DNA from: Campylobacterales bacterium
GTDB taxonomy: Bacteria > Campylobacterota > Campylobacteria > Campylobacterales > SZUA-545
Direction of reading: 5' to 3'
Length of the DNA: 5,255 bases
Assembly (NCBI GenBank): GCA_025800305.1
Contig: JAOXRY010000165.1
Location: 1-5,255, forward strand
This document shows positions 1-4,163 of this stretch, piece after piece. Made by a program: the position numbers and the translations under genes. A model generated the notes under the pieces. The model was not told the DNA's origin, did not search any database, and was given only the letters and a program-made list of their open reading frames with translations. Every line of letters starts with the position of its first letter. The first letter of the stretch is position 1.

Positions 1-954
1 GATGTATATCAAGGAGCTAAAAAAGATTATATTTCCAACAGAACAATGATAAATTTACAAGCAGAAGATTTTGCAGGAATTCAAGGATCTTACTTTTACA
101 TCAATAAAAGAGTAAAAAGTAATTGTAATAGTTGTGGAAAAGCAAAACCTAAATATAGAACGAAAAAAGCTAAATATGAAAATGGAATCTCTGCTAAAGA
201 TCTTATGATAAAACTTGGTTCTAAGAAAAAAGGTCAACTTACTTTAGGATATAGATCTTTAGATAAAGTTGGAAACTTAGAGAACAAGAACTATAAGAAA
301 CTAACTTTAGATACAGTAGCACCAAAATCAAGTGCTAAGTTTATAGGTGATCATATTTATAAAGGTGGAATTCACTACGTAAGTGATAGAACAAAGCTAA
401 GACTAAGTGCAAAAGATAACTTAAGTGGTGTACAAAAGATTAACTATGTAGTTAATGGAAAAAACACTGAGTACACTTCTGCTATTAGAATGGGTGATTA
501 TAAAGATCTACAGAAGTTTCAATTAAATTACTCTTCAACAGATAATGTAAATAACCAATCTTTTTCTAAAGAATTGAGAATTAAAGTTGACAAATTAGCT
601 CCTAAACTTTTTAATCACTACAGCTATCAAGGTAAAGAGGCACAAAATGTTCAACTTCAAGGTGATAAAGAGAAGATCTTTACAAGTCCTGTAAATACAA
701 AACTTTATATGGCAGCAGAAGATGATATTATTGGTGTTAAAAATATCTATTTTTCTATTAATGGTGGAAAGCAAAGAGCATATAAAGAACCAATTAAGTT
801 CACAAAACCAGGAACTTATGAGATTTCAATTAGTGTTGTAGATAGATTAAATAACAAAGAGAAAATTACATCAAAAATTAGAGTTGTATCTTCTAATGAT
901 AAAAGAATCATAGAAAATACAAAACTGAAAGTAGATTATAAAGAGAAATGGTAG
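1..954 (+). CDS. Tandem Ig-like (OmpL47-type) repeat protein, C-terminal part, 5'-truncated by the window edge
   Basis: The frame is open from base 1, so the first ATG (46) is internal; it also has no Shine-Dalgarno sequence. I read 317 residues ending at TAG 952-954. Three modules are visible, roughly residues 1-103, 104-196 and 197-295. Modules 2 and 3 open with DTVAP (104) and DKLAP (197), a period of 93 residues. Each carries the motif run Lys-Leu, A-x-D, Gly-Val, an aromatic-rich strand with N-G, and a late D-x-x-N-N. This pattern resembles bacterial Ig-like/OmpL47-type modules of surface or periplasmic proteins; the family assignment is by eye. Module 1 carries an extra Lys-rich insert with a CNSC pair at residues 42-45. 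The final 20 or so residues are charged and end in Lys-Trp, with no membrane anchor or sorting motif. The signal peptide, if any, lies outside the window. Function is unknown; a structural or adhesive envelope role is inferred. It converges on the 143-residue gene, with 1 bp between their stop codons. Confidence 0.8.
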   Translation, partial: DVYQGAKKDYISNRTMINLQAEDFAGIQGSYFYINKRVKSNCNSCGKAKPKYRTKKAKYENGISAKDLMIKLGSKKKGQLTLGYRSLDKVGNLENKNYKKLTLDTVAPKSSAKFIGDHIYKGGIHYVSDRTKLRLSAKDNLSGVQKINYVVNGKNTEYTSAIRMGDYKDLQKFQLNYSSTDNVNNQSFSKELRIKVDKLAPKLFNHYSYQGKEAQNVQLQGDKEKIFTSPVNTKLYMAAEDDIIGVKNIYFSINGGKQRAYKEPIKFTKPGTYEISISVVDRLNNKEKITSKIRVVSSNDKRIIENTKLKVDYKEKW

Positions 955-969
955 GCTATTTGTAGCCTA
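952..969. repeat. Hairpin carrying both convergent stop codons
   Basis: TAGGCTA (952-958) and TAGCCTA (963-969) form a perfect 7-bp inverted repeat around a 4-base loop. The left arm contains the TAG stop of the plus-strand gene (952-954) and, read in reverse, the TAG stop of the minus-strand gene (956-958). On the minus strand the stem is followed by the pyrimidine-rich run CCATTTCTCTTT, so it could be a weak intrinsic terminator for the minus operon. There is no T-run on the plus side. Confidence 0.5.
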
Positions 970-1387
970 TGGTTCGACAACTTACTTGAGTTGTCTTTTT
1001 ATTAATTTTTCCAATTTCTAAACGTCTAACTTTTACGTTAGACTGTTTAGGAATAACTTCTGTAACCTTCGTTTCTAAAGTATCTAAAAGTTTTTTATTA
1101 CCATCGAAAGTCATACACTCTAAAGTTGACTCTTTTACATCTTTTTTTAAATTATTTACGTAGTAAAAACTTCCATAAAGAATACCCTCTCTATCCGTCC
1201 AAGAAAGAAAAACAGAATAAAAACTTTTATCTGCAACAACTTTTTTCTGCTGTTTTTCTGTTGGTTTTTGATAGGCTTGAATCGCTTTTGTTCTTTCATC
1301 CATATCAGGTGCAATTGCAAAGAATCCGATAATTAAAAATAGTAATAGTAGAGCAATTCCTATGGTTTTTTTATCATCATCTTTCAT
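956..1387 (-). CDS. Membrane-anchored periplasmic protein of unknown function (143 aa)
   Basis: The short N-terminus MKDDDKK is followed by one hydrophobic segment (about residues 8-26), then a Lys/Gln-rich linker and a soluble domain from about residue 53. With positive charge before the helix and no cleavage site that I trust, a signal anchor with the domain in the periplasm is the likeliest topology. The domain has a beta-rich run (YGSFYYVNN near 71-79, later LDTLETKVTEVIPKQS) of the kind seen in small Ig-fold domains that describe a chain, a change, then a Pro-Lys-x-Ser turn, such as FxLYD-like domains. That similarity is by eye and weak. The only two cysteines, C91 and C137, both lie in this domain and could form a disulfide. 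The start ATG (1387) overlaps the 71-residue gene by 11 bp and the Shine-Dalgarno sequence is weak (AAAGAG), so translation is probably coupled. It is the last gene of the minus operon. Confidence 0.75.
   Translation of the reverse strand: MKDDDKKTIGIALLLLFLIIGFFAIAPDMDERTKAIQAYQKPTEKQQKKVVADKSFYSVFLSWTDREGILYGSFYYVNNLKKDVKESTLECMTFDGNKKLLDTLETKVTEVIPKQSNVKVRRLEIGKINKKTTQVSCRTIGYK
976..1000 (+). terminator. Probable rho-independent terminator of the Ig-like repeat gene
   Basis: GACAACT (976-982) pairs with AGTTGTC (989-995) around a 6-base loop and is followed directly by TTTTT (996-1000). It lies 22 bp past the plus-strand stop codon. The stem has only 3 G-C pairs out of 7, so it is a modest terminator, though usual for an AT-rich genome. 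It sits inside the 3' coding end of the convergent 143-residue gene, so the same bases also encode that protein's C-terminal region. Confidence 0.6.
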
Positions 1388-1592
1388 TTTGTAATAACTC
1401 TTTTACTTTTTTTGAAAACTCTTTTGAATCTTCTAGTGTTTGGGCAATATTAAGACTATCTTTTAGTGCTGGAGAGTTTAAGATCTCTTCACTATGAGAT
1501 TGGATGTTTTCCAGCTCATTGAGATCTTTTGTCTGTTCATTAAAGTCTGCTTTTAAGCTATTTAGTTCTCTTAATATTCTCTCTTTATCCAT
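1377..1592 (-). CDS. Small helical, probably coiled-coil protein of unknown function (71 aa)
   Basis: I start this gene at the ATG at 1592-1590 (MDKERILREL), not at the TTG 24 bp further upstream. The ATG has a GAGAG Shine-Dalgarno sequence 8 bases ahead and overlaps the end of the 166-residue gene by 8 bp, an arrangement typical of translational coupling. The protein is highly charged, rich in Glu, Lys, Leu and Asn, and lacks Cys, Pro-rich or hydrophobic membrane segments. Residues 1-35 show leucine/isoleucine spacing compatible with an amphipathic helix or coiled coil, and a second helix is likely from about 45 to the end. I do not recognise a family. The tight packing between two other unknown genes suggests it acts with them, possibly as an adaptor or chaperone-like partner, but that is inference only. 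Confidence 0.7.
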   Translation of the reverse strand: MDKERILRELNSLKADFNEQTKDLNELENIQSHSEEILNSPALKDSLNIAQTLEDSKEFSKKVKELLQNER

Positions 1593-2085
1593 AGATCTTA
1601 CTCTCAGCTTTATCAATTTTGTCTAAAATAGTTTTTAAGAACTCTTCTAATACATTTAATTTTTCATCAGTAACATCTGGTTGAATTGTATTATCAAAGG
1701 CTTTGACTAGTTGGTTTTTACCATAGTTTTGTAAATCTTCTGATTCTAAATATTTAAAAGGAGCAGAGATCTTATCAACGGCTTGATTATAAGGGATTTC
1801 TAACTCTTCATTATAAAAATCTTCGATTAGTGGTTGAATTTTTTCCATCATTTCTTCAATTTCTATTTTGTCTTGTTCACTGATTCCATTACCCTTGATT
1901 GAAAAAGAGTAACCTTCAATTTGTTCAAAGCTAAAAGTACCAGAGGTTCCATTTTCATCTTTAAACTGGGTTATTTCACCACTTTTTTTTCTATAAAGAT
2001 CTATTGATACTTCATCACCACTAGAGGTTTTAAATCTTATTTCTCTAGTTCGTTCTTTGTATGCTGAGATACTACTATATTCCAT
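1585..2085 (-). CDS. Hypothetical acidic cytoplasmic protein (166 aa)
   Basis: The start is ATG at 2085, with AAGGA five bases upstream. The N-terminal third looks like beta strands (IRFKTSSGDEVSIDLY at about 16-31, then ITQFKDENGTSGTF and a hydrophobic-alternating stretch to about 64). From about residue 70 to the end it looks helical and strongly acidic (EIEEMMEKI, ending in a long amphipathic helix at roughly 140-163). There is no signal peptide, membrane segment or cysteine. The strand with a [S/D]-G-D-x-V turn resembles short modules seen in many uncharacterised proteobacterial proteins, but I cannot name the family. The gene follows miaA by 22 bp and overlaps the next gene by 8 bp, so it is operonic. 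A hairpin covers its ribosome binding site. Confidence 0.75.
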   Translation of the reverse strand: MEYSSISAYKERTREIRFKTSSGDEVSIDLYRKKSGEITQFKDENGTSGTFSFEQIEGYSFSIKGNGISEQDKIEIEEMMEKIQPLIEDFYNEELEIPYNQAVDKISAPFKYLESEDLQNYGKNQLVKAFDNTIQPDVTDEKLNVLEEFLKTILDKIDKAESKIYG

Positions 2086-2107
2086 AATAATCCTTCATTG
2101 GATTATT
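2086..2107 (-). promoter_or_regulatory. Hairpin enclosing the ribosome binding site of the 166-aa gene
   Basis: AATAATCC (2086-2093) and GGATTATT (2100-2107) form an 8-bp perfect inverted repeat with a 6-base loop. It fills exactly the gap between the miaA stop (TAA, 2110-2108) and the next ATG (2085). In the minus-strand RNA the Shine-Dalgarno AAGGA (2095-2091) is half in the loop and half in the 3' arm of the stem, so the site would be partly hidden unless ribosomes finishing miaA open it. Coupled translation is inferred; the repeat itself is plain in the sequence. Confidence 0.5.
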
Positions 2108-2998
2108 TTAGCAAAATATATGCCGTTTGATTTTTTGATAAAGCTCTTGATTTGGATGGCTTATAATATTGTTAAATTGATTATTATTAAAGGTCTTTTG
2201 TCTTTTTGCCAACTGCATTGTATGGGTTATAACAAGATCTATTGTCTTACTACGTGTGATTTTTCCATTTAAGTAGTCATAACACTCTTTTAAACCAATA
2301 GAAGCTAAAGGATTATGATTTAATCCATATTTTTTTTCCAAAAAGGCTGCTTCATCGATTATTCCCATTTGAAACATTTTTTCAGTTCTTAGTGTGACTT
2401 TTTCTAAAAGTTTATCTCTTGGAATTTCTATATTGAAAATTTGTAGATCTTTAATGATTGGATCTTGGTGATTCTCTTTTTGCCAAAGTGTGGGGGCTGT
2501 ATTCGTTGCCAAAAAAATCGTTAGTGCTTTTTCAATTCTGTATTTATCGTTTTCTTTAAGATCTAACTGAGGATCTTTCTCTTTTAATAGTTTGTAGGCA
2601 TTAGGTAGATCTTGAAGGTGTTTTTCTATATCTGTCTGTATATCTTCTGTTACTTTTGGTGTGTAGGAAATTCCTTCAATAAGCATTTTTAGATAGAAGC
2701 TACTGCCACCGACAATAACTAAGTTTTTATCATTTTTTAAAGCATACTCTTTGGCATTTTTGTAAAACTGAAAAAACTTTACAACATTGAACTCTTCGTT
2801 TAAATAGATCTCATCTACACCAAAGTGTTTTATTAATGCTAACTCCTCTTTTGGAGGTTTTGCTGAGGCGATATCAATCTCTTTATAGATTGATAAAGAA
2901 TCTAAGGAGAGAATAATTCCATTATGTTCCTGTACTATTTGTAGGGCTAAATCACTTTTTCCTGAAGCTGTAGAGCCAAGAATAGCTAGTTCTTTCAT
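2108..2998 (-). CDS. miaA: tRNA dimethylallyltransferase (tRNA A37 prenyl transferase)
   Basis: MiaA transfers a dimethylallyl group from DMAPP to N6 of adenosine 37 in tRNAs that read codons starting with U. This is the first step towards ms2i6A, which helps frame keeping and decoding in the cytoplasm. The 296-residue protein starts with the P-loop GSTASGKS (residues 8-15), followed by LSLDSLSIYKEIDIASAKP (about 30-48), the family's Asp-Ser substrate-binding region and the following Ala-Lys-Pro. VGGSSFYLKMLIEG (96-109) matches the family's Gly-Gly-x-x-x-Tyr-Leu segment. The C-terminal region has THTMQLAKRQKTF, equivalent to the conserved Ala-Lys-Arg-Gln tRNA-binding stretch. Length and wording are typical of the Campylobacterota form, which is a little shorter than the E. 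coli enzyme. The ATG at 2998 is 3 bp after the recR stop and has only a distant AAGAG, so translation probably depends on recR. No key residue looks missing. Confidence 0.95.
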   Translation of the reverse strand: MKELAILGSTASGKSDLALQIVQEHNGIILSLDSLSIYKEIDIASAKPPKEELALIKHFGVDEIYLNEEFNVVKFFQFYKNAKEYALKNDKNLVIVGGSSFYLKMLIEGISYTPKVTEDIQTDIEKHLQDLPNAYKLLKEKDPQLDLKENDKYRIEKALTIFLATNTAPTLWQKENHQDPIIKDLQIFNIEIPRDKLLEKVTLRTEKMFQMGIIDEAAFLEKKYGLNHNPLASIGLKECYDYLNGKITRSKTIDLVITHTMQLAKRQKTFNNNQFNNIISHPNQELYQKIKRHIFC

Positions 2999-3001
2999 TA
3001 T

Positions 3002-3568
3002 TTAAATTTTAACTCTTGCTTCAAGAGCTTTTGAAAGAGATAGTACATCAACATTTTCAAGGTTAACTCCTGTTGGAACTCCTTGGGCAATTTTTGAAAA
3101 ACTTATATCAAACTCTTTTAATTTTTCCTCAATAAAATATATTAAAGCATCATTTTGAATTGAGGGAGAAAAAGCAAAAATAACTTCTTTAACACCATTT
3201 TTTACCATCTCTTTTAGTCTGTCTATATCATCACCTTCAATAGCCTCAAAAACAAAATAAAGACCATGGTAAAAGCCACTCTCCTCTATGACAATAATGT
3301 CTTTTCCTGAAGAGACAATACAGATCTTGTCACTCTCTCTTTGTTCATCACTACAGATCTCACAAAGCTCGTGTTCACTGAGATTTTTACAATTTTGACA
3401 CTTTTTGATTGTCTCTATGGCTCTTTCGATAGAGTGGGCTAGTTTTATCGCACCAAAATTGTCTCCTGCTACCATATGATAAGCAAGACTTCTGGCACTT
3501 TTTTTTCCTATTGTAGGTAGGCTTTGGAGGGCTTCTACAAGATTTTCAAAACTCTCTAAGCCTCTGAT
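3002..3568 (-). CDS. recR: Recombination mediator RecR, with an apparent ATC start codon
   Basis: RecR works with RecO (and RecF) to load RecA at single-strand gaps and stalled forks. The reading frame gives 188 residues from ATC at 3568-3566, close to the usual length of about 190-200. The domains are in order: helix-hairpin-helix LPTIGKKSA (residues 17-25), four-cysteine zinc finger (C57, C60, C69, C72), Toprim domain from about residue 82, and the C-terminal IAQGVPTGVNLENVD (from 160), the family's Walker-B-like end. The first ATG (3475, residue 32) would remove the DNA-binding hairpin, so it is not the real start. The frame between the upstream in-frame TAA (3580-3578) and the hairpin contains no ATG, GTG or TTG. 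ATC follows TAAGGA by six bases and gives the family-like N-terminus MRGLESF. The gene overlaps the end of the phosphatase gene by 13 bp. Identity is near certain; the start is the best available reading, and a base error at 3566 is the alternative. Confidence 0.93.
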   Translation of the reverse strand: MRGLESFENLVEALQSLPTIGKKSARSLAYHMVAGDNFGAIKLAHSIERAIETIKKCQNCKNLSEHELCEICSDEQRESDKICIVSSGKDIIVIEESGFYHGLYFVFEAIEGDDIDRLKEMVKNGVKEVIFAFSPSIQNDALIYFIEEKLKEFDISFSKIAQGVPTGVNLENVDVLSLSKALEARVKI

Positions 3569-4014
3569 GTGATTTCCTTAAAAATATTTTCAACACCAGT
3601 TTCTATCATGTCATAGACTTTATAAAACCCCTCAAAGTCATTATAAAAATAAGGATCTGGAACATCTGCTCCATCTAGTCCGTACTCTCCAAGCTTTTTT
3701 GCTCCTTGTAGTTTTCTAATCTGAAGATCTAAAAGGTTTTTATCGTCCATACATACAATTAAATCAAAGTCCTCAAAATCATAAGGGGTTACTTGTCTAG
3801 CTTTTTGTCCTGATATATCTATACCTTTGATTTTCCCTATTTTAATAGAGTCATTACAAGGAGGTTCTCCAATATGCCAACTTCCTGTTCCTGCTGAATC
3901 GATTTTTATGTCAAGTCCAAGTTCTTTTACTTTTGCTGTTGCTATACCTTCAGCTAAGGTAGAACGGCAGATATTCCCTAAACAGACAAACAGTATTGAT
4001 TTTATGTTTCTCAA
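3556..4014 (-). CDS. Low-molecular-weight protein tyrosine phosphatase
   Basis: This cytoplasmic cysteine phosphatase hydrolyses phosphotyrosine through a phospho-cysteine intermediate. The phosphate-binding loop is CLGNICRS (residues 11-18), with nucleophile C11 and R17 in the C-x5-R arrangement. The second conserved element VPDPY (118-122) supplies the general acid D120. Other family marks are SAGTGSWHIGEPP (40-52) and a typical length of 152 residues. Relatives include phosphatases paired with tyrosine kinases in capsule control, and arsenate reductases, but no kinase or ars gene is visible here, so the substrate is open. The start is TTG at 4014: a TAG precedes it directly in frame, AAGGAG lies nine bases upstream, and the protein begins properly as MRNIKSILFVC. 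It is the first gene of the minus operon. The last three residues (Ser-Glu-Ala) may be a recent extension, because a one-base change would restore a TGA stop overlapping the recR start. Confidence 0.93.
   Translation of the reverse strand: MRNIKSILFVCLGNICRSTLAEGIATAKVKELGLDIKIDSAGTGSWHIGEPPCNDSIKIGKIKGIDISGQKARQVTPYDFEDFDLIVCMDDKNLLDLQIRKLQGAKKLGEYGLDGADVPDPYFYNDFEGFYKVYDMIETGVENIFKEITSEA
3566..3580 (-). promoter_or_regulatory. Strong Shine-Dalgarno sequence placing the recR start at ATC
   Basis: On the minus strand TAAGGA (3580-3575) matches the anti-Shine-Dalgarno sequence over six bases. It is followed by the six-base spacer AATCAC and then ATC (3568-3566). This is the expected spacing for initiation and supports translation starting at that position despite the unusual codon. 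The site lies inside the coding end of the phosphatase gene. Confidence 0.65.
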
Positions 4015-4029
4015 CTATATAGTCTCCTT
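4012..4029 (-). promoter_or_regulatory. Ribosome binding site and TTG start of the phosphatase gene
   Basis: AAGGAG (4029-4024, minus strand) is followed nine bases later by TTG (4014-4012). The codon just before TTG is an in-frame TAG, so no longer protein is possible, and no ATG or GTG lies between TTG and the catalytic loop. This settles the start as TTG, a weaker start codon that may hold expression of the operon's first gene low. Confidence 0.7.
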
Positions 4030-4055
4030 TTATGTGAGCAAAGCATCACATAAAA
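4028..4055 (-). promoter_or_regulatory. Leader hairpin touching the phosphatase ribosome binding site
   Basis: TTTTATGTGA (4028-4037) and TCACATAAAA (4046-4055) make a perfect 10-bp inverted repeat around an 8-base loop. In the minus-strand RNA the 3' arm ends in AAAA and runs straight into GGAG, so the first bases of the Shine-Dalgarno AAGGAG are within the stem. It could modulate ribosome access or stabilise the transcript's 5' end. There is no T-run after it, so it is not an ordinary terminator. Confidence 0.45.
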
Positions 4056-4072
4056 TTCCTTTCACTAAAGCT

Positions 4073-4091
4073 TTTCATTTGACAAATGAAA
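4073..4091. promoter_or_regulatory. 19-bp palindrome in the divergent promoter region, possible operator
   Basis: TTTCATTTG-A-CAAATGAAA is a perfect palindrome with 9-bp arms around a single central base. It lies upstream of the secA promoter (about -45 to -63 from the predicted start) and just downstream of the predicted phosphatase-operon start. The size and symmetry fit a binding site for a dimeric regulator. As RNA it could also form a stem with a 3-base loop. No regulator is identified. Confidence 0.4.
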
Positions 4092-4099
4092 GAAATGTA

Positions 4100-4116
4100 A
4101 TTTTAGCAAAATTATA
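4100..4116 (-). promoter_or_regulatory. Candidate promoter of the phosphatase-recR-miaA operon
   Basis: The minus strand has a perfect TATAAT (4116-4111), placing transcription start near 4104 and leaving a leader of about 90 bases. A second, weaker TAAAAT (4105-4100) would start near 4093. No good -35 hexamer lies 16-18 bp upstream, which is normal for Campylobacterota housekeeping promoters; these rely on the -10 box and upstream T-rich runs. The element is predicted from sequence only. Confidence 0.45.
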
Positions 4117-4120
4117 TTTT

Positions 4121-4129
4121 TGTTAAAAT
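4121..4129 (+). promoter_or_regulatory. Candidate extended -10 promoter of secA
   Basis: TGTTAAAAT (4121-4129) contains TAAAAT with a TG one base ahead, an extended -10 box, and lies after T-rich runs (near 4101-4104 and 4117-4121) as in Campylobacterota promoters. Transcription would start near 4136, giving a leader of about 28 bases with AGGA (4150-4153) ahead of the secA ATG. The box is flanked by an 8-bp inverted repeat, ATTTTTGT (4116-4123) and ACAAAAAT (4132-4139), which may be chance in such AT-rich DNA. Confidence 0.4.
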
Positions 4130-4163
4130 AGACAAAAATTTTATAAAACAGGATAAAACGACA

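Larger units (their letters stand above)
198..3730. repeat. Dispersed excess of the palindrome AGATCT (17 copies)
   Basis: AGATCT starts at 198, 253, 504, 674, 1481, 1522, 1593, 1767, 1997, 2235, 2445, 2559, 2607, 2806, 3322, 3355 and 3725. The other GATC sites are four GGATCT (85, 2460, 2571, 3653) and one TGATCA (348). By rough base composition, one or two AGATCT would be expected here. Copies occur in six genes and in all three reading frames, so this is a nucleotide-level bias and not one protein motif. The cause is unknown; a methylation target, a DNA-uptake-type word, or codon-pair preference are possible. Confidence 0.6.

Noticed and set aside
46..48. ATG at 46 as the start of the Ig-like repeat gene
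   Set aside because: The frame is open to base 1, the residues before the ATG fit the module pattern, and no Shine-Dalgarno precedes it.
1593..1616. TTG start giving eight extra residues to the 71-residue protein
   Set aside because: The ATG at 1592 has a better-placed Shine-Dalgarno and a compact overlap with the preceding gene; the extra residues look like read-through of that gene.
3002..3475. RecR starting at the ATG at 3475 (157 residues)
   Set aside because: It would delete the helix-hairpin-helix that is clearly encoded upstream in the same frame.
3556..4014. Phosphatase as arsenate reductase or part of a tyrosine-kinase capsule locus
   Set aside because: No ars genes, kinase or polysaccharide genes are visible nearby; only the general family can be supported.
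4079..4084. TTGACA as a perfect -35 box for secA
   Set aside because: No acceptable -10 box lies 15-19 bp downstream; the hexamer is explained by the centre of the 19-bp palindrome.
3827..4126. Plus-strand open frame across the phosphatase start and intergenic region
   Set aside because: It is antisense to the conserved phosphatase and has no family resemblance or ribosome binding site.
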